From: Flavobacterium sp. WC2421
GTDB lineage: Bacteria > Bacteroidota > Bacteroidia > Flavobacteriales > Flavobacteriaceae
DNA length: 64,000 nucleotides
Assembly: GCF_040822115.1 (NCBI RefSeq)
Contig: NZ_CP162004.1
Location: 1,736,001-1,800,000 of the forward strand
Direction of reading: 5' to 3'
Of this stretch, positions 9,101 to 16,610 are shown in pieces. Numbering within the stretch: the first letter of the stretch is position 1; each line of letters opens with the position of its first letter. Under the pieces are notes generated by a model. The model had not been told where the DNA came from. It searched no databases and saw nothing but the letters and a program-made list of their open reading frames with translations. Position numbers and translations under genes: made by a program.

Positions 9101-10485
9101 AAAGTAGATGGATTTTGAATTCGAACATAAATTGTTTTTCCGTTTTCAGAATTTAAAATGGTATAAGGGCTTGAAATTGGAGAATTATTTGAAATGGCAT
9201 CGGCATTAGTTAGGTGATATGAAATAACAGTTCCTGCAGGTAAATCATCTACAATTCCTGCTGCATTAGTGGCTTGATCATTACCGGCTAATATAATTGT
9301 AGTATTTTTTGTTAAATCAAAGTCATAAGAAGACGCTCCAGTATTGCAATTGTAAATATTAGGAACTGTATTTATTACTCCAATTGCAGGGTAAATTTCG
9401 ACACTTATTTCATCAGTGACTTCAGTACATCCAGGTTCCGTATAGGAGACGCTATAATTATGAATTCCAGAACTTATTAATGGGAGAATAGTATTCAGGT
9501 CTAAAGTCGTACCCGTTTGTGGAGGAGAAAAGTCAACTCCTTCTTTTTTCCATACAATTGTAGTTCCGGGACTTAAACCTGATGCGGATAAGGTGGGTAA
9601 TGTATTTCCAGGACAAATTGCTCTATTGTTTGCTGCCGTATAATCAAGCCCCAAAACATTTTGTCCAATATTAAAACTATTGGCTTTTAAAAATATTGCC
9701 GAATCATAACCTGTATTATTCCCTCCATCAGCAATAACTAGTTTGATATGATAAACATGATTGGTGTTTAGCCCTGTTGCTGATGCAACCATGGGTATTG
9801 TTTGTCCGTTGAAATTAATTGCAGGACCAAAACCACTACCGTTAAAAGTGCCAAAATAACTAGGATTAGCTGATGGGCAATTAGAATTGTAAGTAGCATC
9901 TCGAATTGTAGCAACTGAAACTGGAATACTAGTACCAGGAATTACGGCTAAATTCACATTGGGTCCACCAGCAGTAACATCTTTTAATAGAAAAGCAAAG
10001 GCGTCCGAAAAACTACATTGTGAAGTTCCATATTCTTCAGAAGCAAATAGAAAGGAGAAATCAAAATTTGGTGTTTTGGGTTGAAAATCAAATTCAATAT
10101 AACTAGCATTAATCGAGTTAATTGTTATTCCTGATTGTGATAGTAAATTCGCTTCTAAATCACTATCGCCAGTCCATGCCATAGTACCATCGCTTAAAAT
10201 AGTAGTATTGGGACTCGGAGTTTGTGTTACATCGCCAGTCGTTAAAACCACACCGTTGGTAAAAGGGAAATTTGGATTGCTATTTTCAAAGTAGCCAATA
10301 CTATTTGTAGCACCGTAAAAGGAGCCCGACTTATAATTTATATTTGTTGCAGACACACAAGGGGAATTAATTAATACTTGGTTGATCAATTGATCCGTGG
10401 TGTACGTGGTTGTATTAATTGTAACTGATTGTGAAAAACAAACTGCCTGAAATAATAATAAAAATAGCAGTTGAGTTTTTTTCAT
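6199..10485 (-). CDS. Surface protein with choice-of-anchor L domain and T9SS type B sorting tail
   Basis: 1428 residues. A signal peptide ends near CFSQS. Residues about 25-270 match the choice-of-anchor L domain (LINQVLINSPC, GVVLTTGD, FLFASEEYG, LVIADGG). A long stretch to about 1215 is made of modules of about 65-80 residues with the recurring pattern C-x-x-Y-x-L-P, then GxYYT and T-x-T-I-Y-V-Y, then CTxEKxFTVTI. An Ig/PKD-like region follows. The last 85 residues (FFTPNGDGYNDTW, LYIFDRYGKLL, GWDGNYNG, LPADDYWF) are the gliding-motility-associated C-terminal domain, which directs export through the type IX secretion system. Expected location is the cell surface or the medium. Paired cysteines in each module suggest disulfides. 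The ligand is unknown; an adhesin role is inference. Confidence 0.88.
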   Translation of the reverse strand: MKKTQLLFLLLFQAVCFSQSVTINTTTYTTDQLINQVLINSPCVSATNINYKSGSFYGATNSIGYFENSNPNFPFTNGVVLTTGDVTQTPSPNTTILSDGTMAWTGDSDLEANLLSQSGITINSINASYIEFDFQPKTPNFDFSFLFASEEYGTSQCSFSDAFAFLLKDVTAGGPNVNLAVIPGTSIPVSVATIRDATYNSNCPSANPSYFGTFNGSGFGPAINFNGQTIPMVASATGLNTNHVYHIKLVIADGGNNTGYDSAIFLKANSFNIGQNVLGLDYTAANNRAICPGNTLPTLSASGLSPGTTIVWKKEGVDFSPPQTGTTLDLNTILPLISSGIHNYSVSYTEPGCTEVTDEISVEIYPAIGVINTVPNIYNCNTGASSYDFDLTKNTTIILAGNDQATNAAGIVDDLPAGTVISYHLTNADAISNNSPISSPYTILNSENGKTIYVRIQNPSTLCYEIRSFQLMIVASPIISSTPSDIALCARNNTDATPKASFNLSAAKAAIMGAQNPLYTILTFHSSLAGATNNSNTIIPNSSNILLYSSTTLWVRLQNISSNNCFVVTSFQLTVTPLPQVDVLKDVFVCTSYTLPTLTETGAQYWTGLNGTGTQLFAGDKISTTTTLYVFNQSGICTNQDSFKVTIANLGTITPASSTYCTAYKLPNLAYGKYYTQSGGTTTPGNTELASGTIINAAGLNTIYVWFQDTTVSPACNQEKPFSITIIPFTALPDYENQFGCSSYIMPADVNGGIYYSGPNKGLPIIPAGTIIIATTPIYVYKETGTAPTNCTSEKTFTVYIGISDINPPSDVNSCSAYILPPLIVGEYRTAAGGGGSVVPAGTSINTTTTLWYYVTGESCTDNLQFTVNVSIAPLPIFSDTTPQCDVYYLPPVAHSGNYFTKPLGTGNMRPVGFPVTKTQTMYFYDKAASGSCYVEEKFLITVNPSPLIDARPIEVIKCGQNYVLDDLANGEYYEFPGGPSPTNPILPPGYILSSSKTIYVYAAATAPNTCTAEYSISALITLVNKISDQYACNNYILPAIVGLGDYYTDANGPQGAGTKLSPPYSPITTTTKLYVYAEDNTRVACSDQDDFTITIYNSPIIAPIAAVTRCESYTLPNFIAPISKYFTQSGGPANTTNTEKYPGDVITTSSTIYAYAEVGNSSTVICSDEKPMEITITDKPNPILSVPAICHDFATGTLTNAYITSGYTAPRYSFEWKEENGILVGTASDFSTSQPGNYTLTVTDLSIFGCTSDIIPFAVIESAPPSSITFTTDGWFTDNQTITVNAVTSIGNGANFLYSLDGNTPQSSNTFTNVSSGIHEISVSDANGCGSTNPISLKMINAPKFFTPNGDGYNDTWNVTEMPNQENIKLYIFDRYGKLLKELSPNGTGWDGNYNGYSLPADDYWFTIFYTENNTTKEYKSHFSLKR

Positions 10486-10698
10486 AATACTAATTATTAA
10501 TTGAATTTTTTAAATCTACAATAAACCGTTACAATACAAATAAATGCGACGTAATGATATTGTTAAATATTTATATAGTAGTATTCTTACTATTATTACT
10601 ATTTTTTAATAAATAAGTCCTTGTTTAGAATATAAAGTTAAGGAATTCTATAATGGGTTTCAATATTAATTTTCTAAATGATTTTTCTAATTAAATAC

Positions 10699-10706
10699 TA
10701 TCTTTG
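10699..10706 (+). promoter_or_regulatory. -7 box of argS
   Basis: TATCTTTG, 23 bp before the argS ATG. The rest of the 244-bp divergent intergenic region 10486-10729 is very AT-rich, and I see no other element in it. Confidence 0.6.
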
Positions 10707-10729
10707 CAAGTTCATAACAAACATATAAA

Positions 10730-12508
10730 ATGACATTATCACAAATTCTTACGCCTTCTATAGAAAAAGCAATTCTCGCTTTATTTGACATTACAATTGA
10801 CAAAGTTGAATTTCAAACTACTCGGAAGGAATTTGAAGGAGATATTACCATGGTTATTTTTCCATTATTAAAAGTGGTAAAAAGCAATCCTGTAGAATTA
10901 GGAAATAAAATTGGTAACTATTTAGTTGAAAACGTAAGTGATGTAAGTCGTTTTAATGTAGTCTCAGGATTTTTAAATATTGTTATTTCGGATGAATATT
11001 ACCTGAATTTCTTTAATGAAATTAAAGACAATGAAAAATTTGGTTTCGTCACTCCAAATCCAGATGAAAAAGCGGTAATGGTAGAATATTCTTCTCCAAA
11101 CACTAATAAGCCTTTGCATTTAGGTCATGTTCGTAATAATTTATTAGGATATTCTGTTGCTGAAATTATTAAAGCCTCAGGTAAAAAAGTTTATAAAACT
11201 CAAATTATCAACGATAGAGGAATTCATATTTGTAAATCGATGCTGGCTTGGCAGAAATTTGGAAATGGAGAAACTCCTGAATCTACAGGCCAAAAAGGAG
11301 ATAAACTAGTTGGTAATTATTATGTAGCTTTTGATAAAGCATACAAAGTAGAAATAGCTCAATTAATGAGCGAGGGAAAAACAGAAGACGAAGCCAAGAA
11401 GCAGTCGCCAATTATTCTAGAAGCACAAGAAATGCTTTTAAAATGGGAAGCGGGTGACGAAGCAGTGATTTCACTTTGGAAAAAAATGAATCAATGGGTT
11501 TATGATGGTTTTGCTATTACTTATAAAAATCTAGGAGTCGATTTTGATTGTTTTTATTATGAAAGCAATACCTATTTATTAGGGAAAGATGTCGTACAAA
11601 TTGGATTAGAGAAAGGCGTATTCGAAAAAGATCCCGATGGTTCTGTTTGGATTGATTTGACTGATGAAGGTTTAGACCGTAAAATTGTTCTTCGTTCAGA
11701 TGGAACAGCAGTATATATGACGCAAGATATTGGTACTGCGATTCAACGTGTAAAGGACTACCCAGATGTAGGTGGGATGGTCTATACTGTAGGGAATGAA
11801 CAAGATTATCATTTCAAAGTGTTGTTTCTTATCTTGAAAAAACTAGGTTTTGACTGGTCAAAAAATCTTTTCCACTTGTCTTACGGAATGGTTGATTTGC
11901 CTTCTGGTAAAATGAAAAGCCGCGAAGGAACTGTAGTTGATGCTGATGATTTGATGAATGAAATGACCACTACAGCTCAAAAAATCGCCGAAGACCTTGG
12001 GAAATTAGACAGCTATTCACCTGAAGAAAAAACCAATTTATACAATACAATTGGTCTTGGTGCATTGAAATATTATATTTTAAAAGTAGATCCTAAAAAA
12101 CGAATCCTTTTTAATCCTGAAGAATCAGTTGATTTTGCAGGTAATACAGGTCCGTTTATTCAATATACGTACGCTAGAATTCAATCAATAATTCGCAAAG
12201 CAAATTTTGATTTTTCTAATAAATCCGAAGCAGTTTCCCTTCACGAAAAAGAAAAGGAATTGTTGAAACAACTGGAATTGTTTCCAGAGGTAATTCAAAA
12301 TGCGGCTCATAATCACAGTCCAGCTTTATTGGCAAATTATACTTATGATTTGGTGCGTGAATACAATTCATTCTATCAAGCAGTTCCTATTTTAGGTGAA
12401 GAAGAATTGAGTAAAAAAACATTCCGAGTACAATTGTCTAAAAAAGTAGCCGATACCATTGCTGCTTCTTTTAGATTGTTAGGAATTAATGTTCCTGAGA
12501 GAATGTAA
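10730..12508 (+). CDS. argS: Arginyl-tRNA synthetase
   Basis: 592 residues, normal for class Ia ArgRS. It charges tRNA-Arg with arginine. An N-terminal Add1-type domain (about 1-105) precedes the catalytic fold with the HIGH signature HLGHVRNN near residue 128. The KMSKS-type loop appears as KMKSREG near residue 390. A C-terminal DALR anticodon-binding domain ends at INVPERM. It has its own -7 box and is followed by a structured repeat and then ffh. No oddities seen. Confidence 0.97.
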   Translation: MTLSQILTPSIEKAILALFDITIDKVEFQTTRKEFEGDITMVIFPLLKVVKSNPVELGNKIGNYLVENVSDVSRFNVVSGFLNIVISDEYYLNFFNEIKDNEKFGFVTPNPDEKAVMVEYSSPNTNKPLHLGHVRNNLLGYSVAEIIKASGKKVYKTQIINDRGIHICKSMLAWQKFGNGETPESTGQKGDKLVGNYYVAFDKAYKVEIAQLMSEGKTEDEAKKQSPIILEAQEMLLKWEAGDEAVISLWKKMNQWVYDGFAITYKNLGVDFDCFYYESNTYLLGKDVVQIGLEKGVFEKDPDGSVWIDLTDEGLDRKIVLRSDGTAVYMTQDIGTAIQRVKDYPDVGGMVYTVGNEQDYHFKVLFLILKKLGFDWSKNLFHLSYGMVDLPSGKMKSREGTVVDADDLMNEMTTTAQKIAEDLGKLDSYSPEEKTNLYNTIGLGALKYYILKVDPKKRILFNPEESVDFAGNTGPFIQYTYARIQSIIRKANFDFSNKSEAVSLHEKEKELLKQLELFPEVIQNAAHNHSPALLANYTYDLVREYNSFYQAVPILGEEELSKKTFRVQLSKKVADTIAASFRLLGINVPERM

Positions 12509-12515
12509 CTATATT

Positions 12516-12612
12516 GGGGCGTTACCCTGAAGAAGAAAAATCTTCAGGGTCGGGCTATCCGTTATAATCTCCCGCAAAAAATCGGGAGGATTTTCACTTC
12601 TATCCCTAACGC
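12516..12612 (+). repeat. Dispersed structured intergenic element, copy 2 (type II)
   Basis: GCGTTA (12519-12524) pairs with TAACGC (12607-12612). Inside are the hairpin CCCTGAAGA/TCTTCAGGG and a second hairpin ATCTCCCG/CGGGAGGAT. The cores CTATCCG and CTTCTATC match the type I copies. The helix beside them is CGGGCTA (12551-12557) with TATCCCT (12601-12607), so GGG-CCC replaces the CCWG-CWGG helix of type I. It lies between argS and ffh, same strand. Confidence 0.78.
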
Positions 12613-12659
12613 AAAACCAAAAACTGCAAAGAAAAAATCAGTATTTCAAAAGAACTATT

Positions 12660-12698
12660 TTCCTTTGTTCCTTTGTGTCTCAGAACCTTTGTACCTTT
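12660..12698 (+). repeat. Short-period CCTTTG-type phrase upstream of ffh
   Basis: CCTTTG recurs in the phrases TCCTTTGTTCCTTTGTG and AACCTTTGTACCTTTC with spacing of about 9-10 bp. The last copies overlap the ffh -33 box. From memory similar phrases are scattered in Flavobacterium intergenic DNA. Function unknown. Confidence 0.5.
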
Positions 12699-12718
12699 CT
12701 AACTTTATATTATATTTG
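12688..12718 (+). promoter_or_regulatory. Promoter of ffh
   Basis: TTTG at 12688-12691 and TATATTTG at 12711-12718, with exactly 19 bp between TTG and TA. The -7 box ends 22 bp before the ATG. This is one of the two best promoter matches in the window. Confidence 0.75.
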
Positions 12719-12740
12719 CAATTCCTAAAACAACAATGAC

Positions 12741-14096
12741 ATGTTCGATAATTTAAGCGATAAACTAGATAAAGCCTTTCATATATTAAAAGGGCACGGA
12801 AAAATCACCGAAGTAAACGTAGCCGAAACTTTAAAAGAAGTGCGTCGTGCTTTACTTGATGCCGATGTGAATTTTAAAATTGCCAAAGATTTTACTACAA
12901 GAGTAAAAGAAAAAGCACTTGGACAAGACGTTTTAACGACTTTACAGCCAGGACAGTTATTGGTAAAATTAGTTAAGGACGAGTTAACTGAATTAATGGG
13001 TGGAGATGTTGCTGGAATTAATCTTTCAGGAACACCTACAGTAATTTTAATGTCAGGTTTGCAAGGTTCTGGTAAAACTACTTTTTCTGGAAAACTAGCT
13101 AATTATTTATTGACAAAAAAGAATAAAAAACCACTTTTGGTTGCTTGTGATATTTACCGTCCTGCGGCGATCCAGCAATTATATGTAGTGGGAGATTCTA
13201 TAGGTGTTGAGGTATACTCAGAGCCAGAAAATAAAAACCCAGTTGAAATTGCTCAAAATGCAATCAAGCATGCAAAAGCAAATGGTTTCAATGTAGTAAT
13301 TGTCGATACAGCAGGTCGTCTTGCTGTTGACAAAGAGATGATGGACGAGATTGCTCGTGTTCATAAAGCAATTCAGCCACAGGAAACTTTATTTGTTGTG
13401 GATGCCATGACTGGTCAAGATGCTGTGAATACTGCAAAAGCATTCAACGATATCTTAAATTTTGATGGTGTAATCTTGACTAAATTAGATGGAGATACAC
13501 GTGGTGGAGCTGCACTTTCTATTAAAACTGTTGTCAATAAACCAATCAAGTTTGTAGGAACAGGAGAAAAAATGGATGCTATTGATGTATTCTATCCAGT
13601 TCGTATGGCGGAGCGTATCTTAGGGATGGGAGATGTTGTGTCTTTGGTGGAGAGAGCGCAAGAACAATTTGACGAAGAAGAAGCTAGAAAAATCCAAAAG
13701 AAAATTGCTAAAAATGAATTTGGTTTTGATGATTTCTTATCTCAAATTCAGCAAGTAAAGAAAATGGGTAATATGAAGGATTTGGTAGGAATGATACCAG
13801 GTGCTTCAAAAGCGATGAAAGATGTAGAAATTGAAGATGATGCATTCAAGCATATTGAAGCAATTATTCATTCAATGACTCCTGCTGAAAGAAGCAAACC
13901 AGCTCTTATAGACGTGAAAAGGAAAGCTAGAATATCCAAAGGTTCAGGGACAAAAATTGAGCAAGTAAATCAATTGATGAAACAATTTGAGCAAATGAGC
14001 AAGATGATGAAAATGATGCAAGGTCCAGGAGGAAAAAATCTTATGAAAATGATGGGTGGGATGAAAGGCGGAATGCCTGGCGGAATGCAAAGATAA
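12741..14096 (+). CDS. ffh: Signal recognition particle GTPase
   Basis: 451 residues, the normal Ffh length. With SRP RNA it binds signal sequences of nascent proteins and delivers ribosomes to FtsY at the membrane. An N domain (about 1-90) is followed by the SRP GTPase G domain with the P-loop GLQGSGKTTFSGKLA, DTAGRLAVD and TKLDGDTRGG. The methionine-rich M domain (about 325-451) contains repeated MMKMMQG and MKMMGGMKGG runs that form the signal-binding groove. It has a consensus promoter. The short ffs RNA partner was not found in the window. Confidence 0.97.
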   Translation: MFDNLSDKLDKAFHILKGHGKITEVNVAETLKEVRRALLDADVNFKIAKDFTTRVKEKALGQDVLTTLQPGQLLVKLVKDELTELMGGDVAGINLSGTPTVILMSGLQGSGKTTFSGKLANYLLTKKNKKPLLVACDIYRPAAIQQLYVVGDSIGVEVYSEPENKNPVEIAQNAIKHAKANGFNVVIVDTAGRLAVDKEMMDEIARVHKAIQPQETLFVVDAMTGQDAVNTAKAFNDILNFDGVILTKLDGDTRGGAALSIKTVVNKPIKFVGTGEKMDAIDVFYPVRMAERILGMGDVVSLVERAQEQFDEEEARKIQKKIAKNEFGFDDFLSQIQQVKKMGNMKDLVGMIPGASKAMKDVEIEDDAFKHIEAIIHSMTPAERSKPALIDVKRKARISKGSGTKIEQVNQLMKQFEQMSKMMKMMQGPGGKNLMKMMGGMKGGMPGGMQR

Positions 14097-14254
14097 ATTA
14101 AGACTTAGGTTTGAAATTTCAAGGTATTGAAGTTTTAAACCTTTTTTAATAGTGTAAACAAGCAGTAAAACAAAACTATTTTTTAAGGTTTTAAATTAAA
14201 GGCGATCCGAGAAACTTTAAATTGTAAACTTTAAACTTTTTAAACTAAATTAAA

Positions 14255-15142
14255 ATGCAACTACTAGACGGAAAGAAAACAGCAGAAGATATTAAAAGCG
14301 AAATCGCTGCCGAAGTACAAAAGATAAAAAACAATGGAGGCAAAGTACCGCATCTAGCAGCAGTTATAGTTGGTAATGATGGGGCTAGTTTAACTTATGT
14401 TGGTAGTAAAGTGCGTTCATGTCAGCAAATTGGTTTTGACTCTACTTTAGTAAGTTTGCCAGAAACTACTACAGAGGCTGAATTGTTAGAAAAAATAAAA
14501 GAATTGAATGCCGATGACGATTTAGACGGATACATCGTTCAATTGCCTTTGCCTAAACATATTGATGAGCAAAAGATTTTGATGGCAATAGATCCTAATA
14601 AAGATGTGGATGGTTTTCATCCTGCTAATTTTGGAAAAATGGCTTTGGAAATGGAAACGTTTTTACCGGCTACTCCATTCGGAATCATGCAATTATTAGA
14701 GCGTTATAAAGTAGAAACATCGGGGAAACATACTGTAGTTATTGGGCGTAGCCATATTGTGGGACGACCAATGAGTATTTTGATGAGTCGTAAAGGATAT
14801 CCTGGTGATTCAACAGTAACATTGACTCACAGTAGAACTAAAAATATTGAAGAATTTACAAAAAACGCTGATATTATCATTACGGCATTAGGAGTTCCTA
14901 ATTACTTAAAAGCGGATATGGTAAAAGAAGGTGTTGTAGTTATTGATGTTGGAATTACTAGAGTTGCAGATGCTTCACACCCTAAAGGATATGTAATCAC
15001 GGGTGATGTCGATTTTGATGAGGTAAGTAAAAAATCTTCTTTCATCACTCCGGTTCCGGGAGGAGTAGGACCAATGACTATTGCCATGTTATTGAAAAAT
15101 ACGCTATTGGCAAGGGAAATGAAAATAGCTAGAAACAGTTAA
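14255..15142 (+). CDS. folD: Methylenetetrahydrofolate dehydrogenase / methenyl cyclohydrolase
   Basis: 295 residues, standard size. It interconverts 5,10-methylene-, 5,10-methenyl- and 10-formyl-tetrahydrofolate with NADP(H). Visible motifs are the catalytic lysine in [10 protein letters not shown] (about residue 56), [10 protein letters not shown], the nucleotide-binding [13 protein letters not shown] and the signature [14 protein letters not shown]. The 158-bp gap before it is AT-rich, with AACTTTAAAC-type short repeats and only a weak hairpin after ffh. It ends in a terminator that runs directly into the next start codon. Confidence 0.96.
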   Translation: MQLLDGKKTAEDIKSEIAAEVQKIKNNGGKVPHLAAVIVGNDGASLTYVGSKVRSCQQIGFDSTLVSLPETTTEAELLEKIKELNADDDLDGYIVQLPLPKHIDEQKILMAIDPNKDVDGFHPANFGKMALEMETFLPATPFGIMQLLERYKVETSGKHTVVIGRSHIVGRPMSILMSRKGYPGDSTVTLTHSRTKNIEEFTKNADIIITALGVPNYLKADMVKEGVVVIDVGITRVADASHPKGYVITGDVDFDEVSKKSSFITPVPGGVGPMTIAMLLKNTLLAREMKIARNS

Positions 15143-15152
15143 AAAAACATAC

Positions 15153-15184
15153 AGTCTATTCGCCGCGACGGATAGGCTTTTTTA
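15153..15184 (+). terminator. Terminator after folD, abutting the next start codon
   Basis: AGTCTATTCG pairs with CGGATAGGCT (two G-U wobbles) around CCGCGA and is followed by a T-run. The T-run flows as TTTTTTATTATG into the ATG at 15187 of the next gene. Confidence 0.85.
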
Positions 15185-15186
15185 TT

Positions 15187-15594
15187 ATGGGAAACCCACA
15201 AGGAATACAGTTTGGTTCTATTGATGAATTTCTAGATCAGCTACCAGAAGAGGAAATAGAAATTGTCCTTTTTCTACGTAAAATTATTTTAGAATGTATG
15301 CCAGATTTAAAAGAGAAATTGGCTTACAATGTCCCTTTTTATTATCGTCATTCTAGAATTTGTTATATATGGCCCGCTTCCGTTCCATGGGGAAAAGTAA
15401 CTACTGGTGTTGCAATAGGTTTTTGTAAAGGTGATAATTTCTTAGATGAGACTTTTGCTACAGCAAAATTTGCTTCAAAATTGATTTTTACTTCTACTAA
15501 AGAAATTGATGTTGAATCATTGAAACAACAAATCTATGAGGCCGTTTTAATTGATGATAAAATCGTTAAAGCAAGAAGGAGGAGAATTCAGTAA
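15187..15594 (+). CDS. DUF1801-family protein
   Basis: 135 residues. It resembles the YdhG/DUF1801 fold: an N-terminal helix (FLDQLPEEEIEIVLFLRKIILECMP), a strand region with NVPFYYRHSRICYIWP, and a C-terminal helix (LKQQIYEAVLIDD). These are small cytosolic proteins of unknown function, with frataxin-like topology in solved relatives. The start at 15187 gives the full fold and no in-frame Met lies near it. Oddly, it sits three bases after the T-run of the folD terminator, so it must be expressed by read-through or from an unseen start. It ends before a very long perfect hairpin. Confidence 0.75.
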   Translation: MGNPQGIQFGSIDEFLDQLPEEEIEIVLFLRKIILECMPDLKEKLAYNVPFYYRHSRICYIWPASVPWGKVTTGVAIGFCKGDNFLDETFATAKFASKLIFTSTKEIDVESLKQQIYEAVLIDDKIVKARRRRIQ

Positions 15595-15618
15595 AACAAT
15601 TTCGAAAATAAATTAAAA

Positions 15619-15677
15619 ACAAATTTCACTAATTTACACAAAACAATTCGTGTAAATTAGTGAAATTTGTGTTTTTT
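15619..15677. terminator. Perfect 21-bp stem, terminator-like
   Basis: The left arm 15619-15639 and right arm 15650-15670 are exact inverted repeats around a 10-nt loop, followed by GTTTTTTC. It separates the DUF1801 gene from convergent rluF. The arms contain the phrase AATTTCACTAATTTACAC, unusually long and AT-rich for a terminator. Confidence 0.8.
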
Positions 15678-15702
15678 CTTTAAGTGTATATTTTTTTTAA
15701 AA

Positions 15703-16515
15703 CTAATAATCCCCTCTTTTCTTAAATCTAGGATCGTCTCTTTTGATAAATTCTGTTCGTCTTTTAGCAGGTTCTGCTTTTGGTAAACTTGCTTCTTCTG
15801 TTTTACTAGAAGGCTCAATAAGCTCATTTAATTCTTTTATTTCGGCATCGGTTAAATCGCGGTATCTTCCTACTTGTACATCTAGGGAAATATTAATAAT
15901 TCGGATGCGTTTTAATGCTGTTACATCATACCCTAAATATTCGGTCATTCTACGGATTTGACGATTTAATCCTTGGGTAAGTATAATTTTAAAAATGTAT
16001 TTACTGATTTGCTCTACTTTACATTTTCGGGTAACTGTGTCTAAAATGGGTACTCCATTTCCCATTCTTTCAATAAATCGATCGGTGATAGGTTTGTTTA
16101 CGGTTACCGTATATTCTTTTTCGTGATTGTTTCTAGCGCGAAGTATTTTGTTTACAATATCACCATCATTAGTCATGAAAATCAATCCTTCACTGGCTTT
16201 ATCTAGTCGGCCAATAGGGAAAATACGTTTAGGATAATTGATGTAATCCACAATATTATTGCGAACGTCTAGGTTTGTAGTACATTCAATTCCTACAGGT
16301 TTATAGAAAGCAAGATAAACCGGTTTTTCATTTCTTTCACGGATGAGTTTGCCGTCTATACGCACTTCGTCATCGGGGGAAACTTTTGTTCCTAGCTCAG
16401 GGACAACTCCATTGATGGTTACACGACCTTCTTCAATTATTTTGTCTGCCTCACGACGGGAGCAATAACCGGTTTCTCCGATGAATTTGTTGAGGCGTTT
16501 TAGATTTTCTTCCAT
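15703..16515 (-). CDS. rluF: 23S rRNA pseudouridine synthase, RluF type
   Basis: 270 residues. An S4 RNA-binding domain (RLNKFIGETGYCSRREADK, about 7-65) precedes a RsuA/RluB/E/F catalytic domain. The catalytic Asp lies in GRLDKASEGLI near residue 103, with LTQGLNRQIRRM further on. FYKPVGIECTT favours RluF over RluB or RluE. The tail (about 225-270) is charged and likely disordered. It modifies uridine in 23S rRNA. The ATG follows a -7-like box by only 4 bp, so the message may be leaderless. No alternative Met lies before the S4 domain. Confidence 0.85.
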   Translation of the reverse strand: MEENLKRLNKFIGETGYCSRREADKIIEEGRVTINGVVPELGTKVSPDDEVRIDGKLIRERNEKPVYLAFYKPVGIECTTNLDVRNNIVDYINYPKRIFPIGRLDKASEGLIFMTNDGDIVNKILRARNNHEKEYTVTVNKPITDRFIERMGNGVPILDTVTRKCKVEQISKYIFKIILTQGLNRQIRRMTEYLGYDVTALKRIRIINISLDVQVGRYRDLTDAEIKELNELIEPSSKTEEASLPKAEPAKRRTEFIKRDDPRFKKRGDY

Positions 16516-16519
16516 AGTG

Positions 16520-16527
16520 CAAAAGTA
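16520..16527 (-). promoter_or_regulatory. -7-like box very close to the rluF start
   Basis: TACTTTTG on the minus strand, only 4 bp upstream of the ATG. In other genes here the gap is usually 18-36 bp. If real, transcription would begin at or beside the AUG. No -33 box seen. Confidence 0.4.
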
Positions 16528-16610
16528 ACACTAAATTGTGTAATCGTTTATCTGGTAGTTTGTTTATTTGCTTAAGTTGATAAAAAGAGTCGGAAAGGGA
16601 TCGTGTGGGA

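Noticed and set aside
14107..14147. Hairpin AGGTTT...AAACCT followed by T-run after ffh
   Set aside because: The stem is only about 6 bp with a loop of more than 20 nt, too weak to list as a terminator.
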